A stretch of DNA of 6,827 nucleotides from Micropepsaceae bacterium (GCA_025450355.1 JANWHR010000050.1:1-6827), one strand, 5' to 3'; positions 1 through 5,521 are shown, numbered from the stretch's first letter. Numbers and translations are program-made. The notes: a model not told the origin generated them from the letters alone.

Positions 1-1
1 G

Positions 2-217
2 GCGAAAACGCCCGGCGTGGAGGACGTGTGGCAATTGCATCTGTCGCTGCTCGACCGCGATCCCTCGCATAACGCGAAGCCGGAATTGATCGCCAATCTG
101 CAGGAGGGCGCCGGCGACCAGGGTAACTGGATCCACGCATCGGTGTCGTCCGATGGCGGGTTCACCATCGACAATCCACGCACCGGCTTCAAAAAGAGTT
201 ATGCCCCACGGCCCTGA
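2..217 (+). CDS. C-terminal end of a probable metallo-beta-lactamase-fold hydrolase (5' partial)
   Basis: The reading frame is open from the first complete codon (position 2) to a TGA at 215-217, so this is the last 71 residues of a longer protein whose catalytic part lies outside the window. The visible tail starts TPGVEDVWQLHLS and ends with a GGFTIDNPRTGFKKSYAPRP stretch. From memory this resembles the C-terminus of secreted or cytoplasmic MBL-fold hydrolases of the ComEC-like type. They carry a VEDxWQLH element, then a W-I-x-V-S-x-x-x-D-G-x-F-T-V-x-N-x-R-x-G-F repeat-like end. No metal-binding HxHxDH motif is visible because the N-terminal domain is missing, so the family call rests on the tail alone. 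An internal GTG at 17 is not a likely start, since the frame is equally protein-like before it. No clear terminator follows: a GC-rich dyad around 206-221 overlaps the stop and lacks a T-run. Confidence 0.5.
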   Translation, partial: AKTPGVEDVWQLHLSLLDRDPSHNAKPELIANLQEGAGDQGNWIHASVSSDGGFTIDNPRTGFKKSYAPRP

Positions 218-341
218 CCGGCCGCGTTCAGATGCTATTCAGAATGGCTGTGCTATCGCTTGATTTAATTCTGGAATAAATCCGGAACGGCGTGCGTCAA
301 TGGCCGTTCCGGGTGCAGAGCTTCTCTCAAGGAGGAGAGCA
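218..341 (+). promoter_or_regulatory. Intergenic leader with possible promoter for the DUF6491-like gene
   Basis: The gap contains one AT-rich patch (about 259-282) in otherwise GC-rich sequence. TTTAAT at 264-269 matches five of six bases of a sigma-70 -10 box, but I find no good -35 at the usual distance, so the promoter call is weak. The leader ends in a strong Shine-Dalgarno sequence, AAGGAGG at 329-335, six bases before the ATG at 342. Confidence 0.3.
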
Positions 342-707
342 ATGAAAGTGATCAATGGCATTGTCGCCGGCCTCTTGATGGGCGCCACGGCGGCGACTCC
401 GGTCCTGGCACAACCCCAGGCCTGTCTCCAGCACAACCGGATGCAGAGCTGGAAGGCCCTGAACGACCGCGTTCTCGATTTCACGGACCTGGACCGCCAT
501 CATTATACGGTGACGATGTCACACGCCTGTCTTGGCCTTACCGATCCGCAGGCACACCTGATTTTCCACACCTGGCAAAATCTCCAGTGCCTTCCGCCCG
601 GCGAGATTATTGAGGTCACGACGCCGGTGTTTGGCCGCACGCAGTGTTCCGTCGCCAACGTCCAGCCGTATGGGCCATTCCTTCCTGGCTATGGCACGTC
701 AGGGTAG
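342..707 (+). CDS. Small exported DUF6491-like protein
   Basis: This 121-residue protein begins with a Sec signal peptide: MKVINGIVAG, then a hydrophobic stretch, with probable cleavage after VLA at residue 23. The mature part has four cysteines (28, 63, 83, 102). They could form two disulfides in the periplasm, which is inference. The core R-M-Q-S-W-K-A-L-N-D-R (residues 33-43), the Y-T-V-T-M-S-H-A-C-L-G-L stretch (55-66) and the later C-L-P-P-G-E-I-I match the layout I remember for DUF6491. Those proteins read roughly IRSWxxLDDRxL, then YLVTLxxPCxGL, then LCxGDxI. Function is unknown for that family. The start at 342 is set by AAGGAGG at 329-335. An earlier in-frame ATG at 300 would place 14 non-signal residues before the signal peptide and overlap the ribosome binding site. 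The next plus-strand gene begins 53 bp downstream. Confidence 0.65.
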   Translation: MKVINGIVAGLLMGATAATPVLAQPQACLQHNRMQSWKALNDRVLDFTDLDRHHYTVTMSHACLGLTDPQAHLIFHTWQNLQCLPPGEIIEVTTPVFGRTQCSVANVQPYGPFLPGYGTSG

Positions 708-723
708 CCTCGGCATTCCGGCT

Positions 724-755
724 GCTTGCGGGCTGGAAGCCCGCGGTACAAAAGG
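724..755. repeat. Short palindromic, REP-like element
   Basis: GCGGGCT (728-734) and AGCCCGC (738-744) are perfect inverted repeats separated by GGA, giving a 7-bp GC-rich stem. The hairpin is followed by GGTACAAAAGG. The motif (GCGGGCTGGAAGCCCGC plus a GGTAC tail) looks to me like a dispersed extragenic palindrome seen in many copies in several bacterial genomes. Only one copy is in this window, so the repeat status is inference from recall. It is not a good terminator on the plus strand because no T-run follows. The element ends against the next gene, and its AAAGG tail (751-755) is positioned as the ribosome binding site of the ATG at 761. Confidence 0.5.
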
Positions 756-760
756 CTGAG

Positions 761-1465
761 ATGAAATCGCTTCTCGCGATCCGGCATGTCGCATTCGAGG
801 ATCTTGGCGCCTTCGAGCCGGTGTTTCGCGATTCCGGTTATGCGATCCGGTATTGTGAGGCGGGTCTGGACGAGATCGCCGCAACCGGCCGTTCCGCCGA
901 TCTTGTCGTGGTGCTGGGCGCCCCGATCGGCGCTTATGAAGAAGACAAATATCCGTTTTTGGCCGATGAGCTGCGTCTGCTGGAGCGGCGGATTGCGGGA
1001 TCGCAGCCGGCACTTGGCATCTGTCTCGGCGCGCAGCTGATTGCGCGCGCGATGGGGGCAAGGGTTTATCCCGGCGCCGCAAAAGAAATCGGCTGGGACC
1101 CCATTGAACTGACCCTGGAAGGCCGGCAATCGCCGCTGTCAAACCTGAAATCGGGACCGGTTCTGCACTGGCATGGGGATACCTTCGATTTGCCGCAGGG
1201 CGCGCTGCGGCTTGCCTCGACCGCCGTGACTCAGAATCAGGCATTTGCGTTCGGGCTGTCGATTCTTGCACTGCAGTTCCACGCGGAAGTGGAAGCGGCA
1301 AATTTCGAGCGCTGGCTCATCGGCCACACCCTGGAAATCGCCTCCGCGCCTGGTCTTTCGGTCGGCGGTTTGCGGCGCGACGCGCAGAATTATTCTGCGG
1401 CAGCGGTATCGCGCGGCGCGCAGATGCTGCGCGAATGGATCGCCGGCTTACCGGCCGCCGGATAA
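761..1465 (+). CDS. Class I glutamine amidotransferase (GATase1) family protein
   Basis: This 234-residue cytoplasmic protein has the GATase1 fold signature. The nucleophile elbow is G-I-C-L-G-A-Q with Cys88, and the other triad members are His174 and Glu176 in L-Q-F-H-A-E-V. Family members usually read FHPE at the last site; here Ala replaces the Pro, while His and Glu are kept. An early V-V-V-L-G-A-P-I-G-A-Y segment (49-59) and V-L-H-W-H-G-D (134-140) match the stand-alone GuaA-like amidotransferases. Those are annotated as glutamine amidotransferase or GMP synthase-related proteins. No synthetase domain is present, so the acceptor substrate cannot be told; amide hydrolysis of a gamma-glutamyl compound is also possible. 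The start at 761 has AAAGG five bases upstream. Longer versions from 644 would run back through the palindromic element and overlap the previous gene. The 3' end overlaps the convergent GFA gene by 18 bp. Confidence 0.85.
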   Translation: MKSLLAIRHVAFEDLGAFEPVFRDSGYAIRYCEAGLDEIAATGRSADLVVVLGAPIGAYEEDKYPFLADELRLLERRIAGSQPALGICLGAQLIARAMGARVYPGAAKEIGWDPIELTLEGRQSPLSNLKSGPVLHWHGDTFDLPQGALRLASTAVTQNQAFAFGLSILALQFHAEVEAANFERWLIGHTLEIASAPGLSVGGLRRDAQNYSAAAVSRGAQMLREWIAGLPAAG

Positions 1466-1804
1466 TTTCGAGCCTTCCACCCGTTCGACCGGAAGTTTGC
1501 CGGCATCGATCCCGTCCAGGCATCCGAGGTTGACGCCAATCATGTCGGCGCGCGTGCGCGGCTGATGATGGGTGTAGATGCCGCAATTTTTGCAGAAGTA
1601 ATGTTTCGCCACATGCGTGTTCCACTGATAGAGCGACAGCGCGTCCTCGCCTTTGAGCAGCCGGAAGTTTTCTTTCGGAATGCGCAGCATGACCGCGTTC
1701 TTGCGCCTGCACAGCGAACAATCGCATTGCGCGCCCGAGACGATGTCCGCCTCGACTTCGAACTGGACGGCATTGCAGTGGCATGAACCCCGGTGAACAG
1801 CCAT
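1448..1804 (-). CDS. GFA-family zinc protein (glutathione-dependent formaldehyde-activating enzyme-like)
   Basis: This 118-residue protein has the complete cysteine layout of the GFA/CENP-V family. C8-x-C10 lies in G-S-C-H-C-N-A-V, C27-x-C29-x2-C32 in Q-C-D-C-S-L-C-R, and C71-x2-C74 in F-C-K-N-C-G-I-Y. In the characterised member Gfa from Paracoccus these cysteines bind two zinc ions, and the protein was proposed to help form S-hydroxymethylglutathione. Most homologues have no proven reaction, so a formaldehyde role here is only possible. Length is normal for the short family members. The ATG at 1804 is preceded by GAGGG four bases upstream. The gene is transcribed toward the amidotransferase and overlaps its last 18 bp tail to tail. 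It is separated from the sulfur cluster by 178 bp and a likely terminator, so it is probably its own unit. Confidence 0.88.
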   Translation of the reverse strand: MAVHRGSCHCNAVQFEVEADIVSGAQCDCSLCRRKNAVMLRIPKENFRLLKGEDALSLYQWNTHVAKHYFCKNCGIYTHHQPRTRADMIGVNLGCLDGIDAGKLPVERVEGSKLSGGR

Positions 1805-1830
1805 TGTACCCTCGCGGATCGCACGGTTTG

Positions 1831-1850
1831 TGATAGCGCAATGCTATACA
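1831..1850. promoter_or_regulatory. Short inverted repeat upstream of the GFA gene
   Basis: ATAGC (1833-1837) and GCTAT (1843-1847) form a dyad around GCAAT, in an AT-richer patch 27 bp upstream of the GFA start codon. TG and CA flanks extend the symmetry if one base is skipped. This position suits an operator or promoter element, but no regulator is identified and a five-base arm can arise by chance. Confidence 0.25.
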
Positions 1851-1936
1851 GCGATCGGTGGCGCGCGGAACCCGGAGCAAACGTCGCAGCAGCCCGTTGG
1901 CCGCGCGGCGCGGCTTTGGCATGTTCAGGCAGGCGG

Positions 1937-1970
1937 AAAAACCCGCCGTTCACGCGTGCTCACGCCGGCG
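1937..1970 (-). terminator. Probable Rho-independent terminator of the sulfur cluster
   Basis: Read on the minus strand, CGCCG (plus 1966-1970) pairs with CGGCG (plus 1944-1948). An inner arm, GCGTG/CACGC (plus 1954-1958 and 1961-1965), is nested inside. The stem is followed by two G and then five U (plus A-run 1937-1941). It starts about 12 bp after the stop codon of the SoxD-like cytochrome, which is where a terminator is expected. The stem is interrupted by a GTGAA bulge, so strength is uncertain. Confidence 0.5.
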
Positions 1971-1982
1971 ACACGGCGCCGC

Positions 1983-2558
1983 TTACCACCAGCTCGGTTT
2001 TTTCTCGGGCGGATAGACTGGCTTTGCCGGAACGAAGCCGTTCCGGTTCGGCATCACGACCTTGGGCAAGCTGTTTTGGTCCATGACGTCGTTTTCGTTG
2101 ATGATGCCGTTCCGGTAATAGAGGAAAGCCACCAGTGAATAGACCTCATCCGGCTTCAGTGACCCCGGATTGGGTGCCGGCATCGCCCGGTTGATGTAAT
2201 CCCAGGCGATGGTTGGATAGGGGAAATAGCTGGGACCGTCTTTCTCGACACCGTAGAACGGCCCGCGATAAGGCTTTCCGGGGCTGCCGGCGACCAGATG
2301 GTGCGTGATGCCGTTTTCGCCATTCTTGCCGTGGCAGACTTCGCAACGGTTGGCGAAGATCACGGCGCCTTCTTTGGCGGTGCCATGCCCGGCCGGCAGT
2401 TCTTTTCCCTCCGGCCCGATCATGTGGTCGAAACTCTGGATTTCGGCCTGGCTGAGCGGCTGTCCCACATTGGGAAATTTCCGCGCCGAGGTCTGCGCGA
2501 GCGCGACGGGCGCGATCAGGACCAGCGCCGGGATCAGCAGTTTAAGCGAACATTGCAT
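1983..2558 (-). CDS. soxD: SoxD-like monoheme c-type cytochrome, probable electron-accepting subunit of the SoxC-like enzyme
   Basis: This 191-residue protein has a Sec signal peptide (M-Q-C-S-L-K followed by a hydrophobic run, cleavage near A-L-A-Q at 18-21). It has one covalent heme site, C72-E-V-C75-H76, and Met126 in R-A-M-P-A-P is a likely sixth ligand. The section after the heme (W-D-Y-I-N-R-A-M-P, S-L-K-P-D-E-V-Y, then L-P-K-V-V-M-P-N-R-N-G-F) matches the C-terminal cytochrome portion of SoxD as I know it. It differs from the shorter SorB. Paracoccus SoxD is a larger diheme protein, so this one looks like a one-heme form. The start at 2558 is chosen for GGGAG eight bases upstream and an immediate signal peptide; an ATG at 2603 would add 15 residues that break the signal. 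The gene overlaps the end of the SoxC-like gene by 17 bp, indicating translational coupling. It acts in the periplasm by taking electrons from the molybdenum subunit. Confidence 0.75.
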   Translation of the reverse strand: MQCSLKLLIPALVLIAPVALAQTSARKFPNVGQPLSQAEIQSFDHMIGPEGKELPAGHGTAKEGAVIFANRCEVCHGKNGENGITHHLVAGSPGKPYRGPFYGVEKDGPSYFPYPTIAWDYINRAMPAPNPGSLKPDEVYSLVAFLYYRNGIINENDVMDQNSLPKVVMPNRNGFVPAKPVYPPEKKPSWW

Positions 2559-3801
2559 CGGAAATGCTCCCGTCGCGATTGATCTTCCACGGCTGGATTG
2601 CATTCATGTGGATGGCGCGCGGCTTTTCGGGTTTCTGCCAGTCCGCCATCGTGTAGCCCCAGTGTTCAGCCAGTTCGGCCATCGAAGGCTGAACGTCGCC
2701 GGTTTCATCGATGCAGCGGGACTGGATCATGGCTTCCTGACCATTCCATTCCCAGTCGTAATTGAACCGGGTGTGCGCTTTTGGCACCACCGGCCCGTCA
2801 AGCCGCGCCTCCCGCCAGTTCTTGCCGCCATCGGTGGAAACTTCGACCTTGCTGACCTTGCCCGCACCGGACCAGGCGAGGCCGGTGATCTGGACATAAC
2901 CCTTGCGCATTTCCATTCCGGCGGAAGGCCGCGTGATCACGGATTTGGCCGCCCACTGGAAATGATACCAGCGCGCCTTGCCACCGAGATCCGGCCGCGA
3001 GACGGAGTGGTTCATGCTTTCGTTCCAGGTGTTGTACGGCTCGTCCACCACCTTGATGTGCCGCAGATATTTGACGTTGAACGGTCCTTCCCAGCCGGGC
3101 ACCAGCAGACGGATGGGGAAGCCCTGTTCGACCCGCAGCGGTTCGCCATTCTGGCCATAGGCAACGAAGCAGTCATCCAGCGCCTTGCCGACCGGAAGCG
3201 TGTGACTGAATTTGCCCGCGTCCGCGCCTTCCAGAACCAGCCAGGTGCCATTCTTTTTCAGTCCGGCCTCATTCAGCAGGACCGACAGCGGCACGCCGGC
3301 CCATTCGCTGGTGCTGGCCATGCCGTGGATGAACTGCACCGGCAGTCCCATTTTCGGATCGCGGGAGGCGTGGATCGCCGGCGAGCTGTTGCCATGGCAT
3401 TCGACGAAATGAATGCGCGAAACCGAGGGCAGCCGCTTCAGATCGTCCATGCTGAACACCAGAGGACGGTCCACGAGACCATGAATGGTGAGGCGATGCT
3501 CCTTCGGATCGATCTCGGGATATTCCGAAGAATGCTGCTGCATGAAATGGAGCGGGGCCGGCGTGATGATGCCCGCGTAATCCTGCAGCGGCGTGTAGTG
3601 CGTCATGTGGTCGAGGGAGTAGCGGGCGCCCCGGCGCGGCGGCACGCGATGAACGTGCTCGTCCGTTCCGGCAGGTTGGCTTTCGGCCTGTTGCGCTTTG
3701 GCCGGCAATTGTGCGCCGGCCACGAAGCCGGCGGCCCCGACTGCGACCGTTGCGCTGGCCTGCTTCAGAAAACGTCTGCGGTCAGACTGATTGGAATCCA
3801 T
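2542..3801 (-). CDS. soxC: SoxC-like periplasmic molybdopterin sulfur dehydrogenase (sulfite oxidase family)
   Basis: This 419-residue protein opens with a Tat signal peptide, S-D-R-R-R-F-L-K-Q-A, with a hydrophobic region and A-K-A-Q near residue 37. It then has the sulfite-oxidase-type molybdopterin domain. The molybdenum-binding cysteine is Cys135 in H-F-V-E-C-H-G-N-S. Other conserved parts are R-L-L-V-P-G-W-E-G near 231-239, V-K-Y-L-R-H-I-K-V, and a C-terminal dimerisation domain with V-E-V-S-T-D-G-G-K-N-W around 320. Family members oxidise sulfite (SorA) or, as SoxC with SoxD, the sulfane sulfur carried on SoxY. The partner cytochrome is SoxD-like, so the SoxC type is favoured, though no SoxY is in view and sulfite could be the substrate. 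The start at 3801 is fixed by AGGAGG (plus 3807-3812) five bases away; an ATG at 3822 would include that site in the coding region. A His follows the active-site Cys where I remember Ser or Ala in other SoxC proteins. Confidence 0.88.
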   Translation of the reverse strand: MDSNQSDRRRFLKQASATVAVGAAGFVAGAQLPAKAQQAESQPAGTDEHVHRVPPRRGARYSLDHMTHYTPLQDYAGIITPAPLHFMQQHSSEYPEIDPKEHRLTIHGLVDRPLVFSMDDLKRLPSVSRIHFVECHGNSSPAIHASRDPKMGLPVQFIHGMASTSEWAGVPLSVLLNEAGLKKNGTWLVLEGADAGKFSHTLPVGKALDDCFVAYGQNGEPLRVEQGFPIRLLVPGWEGPFNVKYLRHIKVVDEPYNTWNESMNHSVSRPDLGGKARWYHFQWAAKSVITRPSAGMEMRKGYVQITGLAWSGAGKVSKVEVSTDGGKNWREARLDGPVVPKAHTRFNYDWEWNGQEAMIQSRCIDETGDVQPSMAELAEHWGYTMADWQKPEKPRAIHMNAIQPWKINRDGSISDAMFA

Positions 3802-3827
3802 GAGTGCCTCCTGTGATCCCAAATTCC

Positions 3828-3844
3828 GGTGAAAGCTTTCGACC
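3828..3844. promoter_or_regulatory. Perfect palindrome in the cytochrome-soxC gap
   Basis: GAAAGCTTTC (3831-3840) is a perfect 10-bp palindrome. It is extended by GGT (3828-3830) and ACC (3842-3844) with one extra base, in the 59-bp gap upstream of the SoxC-like gene. It could be an operator for an internal promoter or an RNA hairpin. The short arms allow chance occurrence. Confidence 0.25.
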
Positions 3845-3860
3845 TTAACGCCACTGCCCG

Positions 3861-4466
3861 TCAGAGGGCGGACAAATAACGCGCCATCGCATCGCGTTGC
3901 GCGGGCGACAGCGCCTTCATGATCTGCACCATATCGGCATTGTTGGTCCGCTCGCCATCGGCAAAGCGGCGCATCGCCTCGACCAGATAATCATAGCTTT
4001 GGCCGGCGAGCCGCGGCGTGGGCGCGCCTTCGTTCTGCGCCGCGCCCATGAAGTTGGCCTGATGGCAGGCCTGGCAAACGGCGATTCCGGCGGGTGGCGT
4101 CACGGCGGCTGCGGGTTGCACGCGCACGGGCCATGTTTTGGCGCCAAAGAACGTACCGGAAGGCTGGACTTGCGGATCGTCCAGTGTTCTGGCCATCCAG
4201 TTCATGACTTCGGCATTGCGGGCGCCGGTCTGGAAATCATGCAATTGCTTTTGCAGATAGCTTTCCTGCTGACCCCAGATAATCGGGATACCGGGTCCTT
4301 TGGGCACGCCATTCGCGCCGTGACAGGTGCCACAGACCTGCAGTTTCGCGCCGAACTCGCGCTGTGTATTGGGATTGGGGACGTTCTCGGCGGCGCTCGA
4401 CCTTGCAGTCAGCGCGGCGAGCAAGACAAGCACGCCCGCAACAGTCGAAACACGATTGCTGATCAT
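3861..4466 (-). CDS. Exported diheme c-type cytochrome (cytochrome c4-like)
   Basis: This 201-residue protein has a Sec signal peptide (M-I-S-N-R, then V-A-G-V-L-V-L-L-A-A-L, cleavage near S-S-A-A). It carries two CxxCH heme sites, C45-G-T-C48-H49 and C131-Q-A-C134-H135, each beginning a class I cytochrome domain of about 85-90 residues. The second domain ends in M-V-Q-I-M-K-A-L-S-P-A-Q-R-D-A-M-A-R-Y-L, close to the C-terminal helix of cytochrome c4. One of Met179 or Met183 is the probable sixth ligand there; Met88 or Met91 may serve the first heme. Its likely job is carrying electrons from the SoxC/SoxD-like pair or another periplasmic donor to a terminal oxidase, which is inference from position. 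The start at 4466 gives a compact signal peptide and has GAGGG eleven bases upstream. An ATG at 4484 is an alternative without a ribosome binding site, and upstream extension would run into the previous gene. Confidence 0.8.
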   Translation of the reverse strand: MISNRVSTVAGVLVLLAALTARSSAAENVPNPNTQREFGAKLQVCGTCHGANGVPKGPGIPIIWGQQESYLQKQLHDFQTGARNAEVMNWMARTLDDPQVQPSGTFFGAKTWPVRVQPAAAVTPPAGIAVCQACHQANFMGAAQNEGAPTPRLAGQSYDYLVEAMRRFADGERTNNADMVQIMKALSPAQRDAMARYLSAL

Positions 4467-4516
4467 AGCTGACGCTGCCCTCATGACCCATGCGCCGGAC
4501 GCAAACATGCCGCACT

Positions 4517-4547
4517 CCGGCCGGTCGCGCAAGCAGCGCGAGGCCGG
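4517..4547 (-). other. Very stable intercistronic hairpin after the DsrE-like gene
   Basis: CCGGCC (4517-4522) pairs with GGCCGG (4542-4547), and TCGCGC (4525-4530) pairs with GCGCGA (4536-4541). The loop is AAGCA and there is one GG bulge at 4523-4524. The result is a 12-bp, almost all-GC stem beginning two bases after the stop codon of the DsrE-like gene. No U-run follows on the minus strand, so it is not a standard intrinsic terminator. It could protect the 3' end of an upstream mRNA, cause partial termination, or set unequal expression inside the operon. Confidence 0.6.
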
Positions 4548-4549
4548 AT

Positions 4550-5197
4550 TCAACCGCCTCCCGAGCAATAGGTGCAGCCGGCCTCCTGTGCCCGGTTCAC
4601 CGCCCAGGTCCCCGACAGAACCACGCTGGCGCCGGGAAGCAGGTTGGCGGCGATTTCCTTGAAGGCGTCATCGGGGCTGACGCCCGCATTCTGGGCGAGC
4701 CTCCGGCTCTGACCCCGCAAGGCAACGCCGCAGACGCCGATGACCGCCCCTTTGGCGATCAGGCGGTCCAGCGCGACCTCCGGATTCGGAAATACGCCGG
4801 GGTTGGGCTCAAACCACGGGTTCTTCACGGCGGACGCTTTGGTTTCGGGGTCGTTGATCTTGAAGGTTTCGCCGACCCTGTATTTCGCCCACATGGCGCT
4901 GTTCAGCCCGTAGGGCAGGCCCTGATGCCGGAAGATCAGGACCGCGGTTGCGGACTGGTTGGGTGTGAGAAAATTGTTGACGAAGCCCAACGGAAAGCCG
5001 CCGTTGATGTCGTAAATGTCGAACACCTGCTTGTGGCGGGTTTTCAGGACCCCCGGCCAGTCCGGGCCATCTGCAGGCGCCGTCTGCGCCCGCACGGTGT
5101 TCGCAAGGCCAAACAGGCCAAGCGCCGATGCGGCAGCGATGCGGCCGAAAAAACTGCGGCGGTGCGGAATATCGGTTTGCTGAGTGGATTCGTTCAT
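4550..5197 (-). CDS. Tat-exported DsrE/TusD-fold-like protein with C-terminal CxxC
   Basis: This 215-residue protein starts with a Tat-type signal, H-R-R-S-F-F-G-R-I-A-A-A-S, a hydrophobic run, and probable cleavage near V-R-A-Q at residue 38. The mature part resembles the DsrE/DsrF/TusD fold. A-T-A-V-L-I-F-R-H-Q-G suits a beta strand and turn. The G-V-C-G-V-A-L-R-G motif with Cys156 falls where TusD and DsrE carry their sulfur-accepting cysteine, and L-S-G-T-W-A-V-N-R-A-Q-E-A-G matches the family's closing helix. A C208-T-Y-C211 pair lies four residues from the end. Cytosolic DsrE/TusD proteins relay persulfide sulfur; an exported version beside soxC-like and soxD-like genes suggests persulfide handling in the periplasm, which is inference. 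The start at 5197 is fixed by GGAGG (plus 5204-5208) six bases upstream; an ATG at 5230 would precede that site. The family assignment is by eye. Confidence 0.65.
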   Translation of the reverse strand: MNESTQQTDIPHRRSFFGRIAAASALGLFGLANTVRAQTAPADGPDWPGVLKTRHKQVFDIYDINGGFPLGFVNNFLTPNQSATAVLIFRHQGLPYGLNSAMWAKYRVGETFKINDPETKASAVKNPWFEPNPGVFPNPEVALDRLIAKGAVIGVCGVALRGQSRRLAQNAGVSPDDAFKEIAANLLPGASVVLSGTWAVNRAQEAGCTYCSGGG

Positions 5198-5266
5198 CGG
5201 ATTCCTCCCCTGGCGGCGTTGCCGATTCATAACCGAGCAGCCGCAGCAGGGAAATACGGATCGGAT

Positions 5267-5512
5267 TTAGGCGGCGTTCTTCCGGCCTGGCGCGGCGGCA
5301 CGTTCGGGCATGGAGCGGCGTCTCATCTCGTCGTGCAATTGCGCGACCCGCCGGCTGGCACTGTGCTGAAAAATTCCCGGTATGAGTGCATGCACGAAAC
5401 ATGCAAACGCAGCCAGAAACAGGATCATGGCAAAGCGAAGCGCCGTCCGCTGGTGCGCCACATAGGTTTCGCCAATGGACTGCGGATGCGCGATGAACCA
5501 GCGGTGCAGAAT
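5267..5512 (-). CDS. Small DUF6356-like membrane protein, non-standard start
   Basis: Eighty-one codons end at TAA (5267-5269). The product reads I-L-H-R-W-F-I-A-H-P-Q-S-I-G-E-T-Y, then one hydrophobic segment (about residues 24-48, A-L-R-F-A-M through I-P-G-I-F), then a basic tail with L-H-D-E-M-R-R-R. The pattern F-x-x-H-P-x-S-V-G-E-T-Y, a transmembrane C-L-V-H-A-L-x-P and a final L-H-x-R-M is what I recall for DUF6356, whose function is unknown. No ATG or GTG lies in frame near the expected N-terminus. AGGAG (plus 5522-5526) is nine bases before an ATT codon (5512-5510), so I place the start there. Other choices are CTG at 5509 or TTG at 5572, which has no ribosome binding site. An ATG at 5519 lies in another frame, so a start-proximal frameshift or sequence error is also possible. 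The gene is 69 bp upstream of the DsrE-like gene and co-directional. Confidence 0.6.
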   Translation of the reverse strand: MLHRWFIAHPQSIGETYVAHQRTALRFAMILFLAAFACFVHALIPGIFQHSASRRVAQLHDEMRRRSMPERAAAPGRKNAA

Positions 5513-5521
5513 GACGCATAA

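Noticed and set aside
206..221. CGGCC/GGCCG dyad at the end of the first gene as a terminator
   Set aside because: It has a five-base stem, overlaps the stop codon and is not followed by a T-run.
699..1301. Minus-strand frames across the amidotransferase
   Set aside because: They are antisense to a gene with an intact Cys-His-Glu triad and are low-complexity, Arg/Pro-rich.
1317..1953. Minus-strand frames overlapping the GFA gene
   Set aside because: They are Arg/Ala-rich shadow translations in the wrong frame; the GFA frame holds the full zinc-cysteine pattern.
2305..3816. Long plus-strand open frame (503 codons)
   Set aside because: It is antisense to the SoxC-like and SoxD-like genes, whose motifs, signals and ribosome binding sites are clear. 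Its translation is rich in Arg, His and Gly without any domain pattern, as expected of a GC-rich shadow frame.
4809..5519. Minus-strand open frame starting at the ATG at 5519
   Set aside because: It lies out of frame with both the DUF6356-like and DsrE-like genes. Its AGGAG is only two bases from the ATG and the product has no recognisable pattern. The ATG matters only if a frameshift joins it to the DUF6356-like frame.
4490..5521. Plus-strand open frame of 343 codons
   Set aside because: It is antisense to the DsrE-like and DUF6356-like genes and lacks a ribosome binding site or domain signs.
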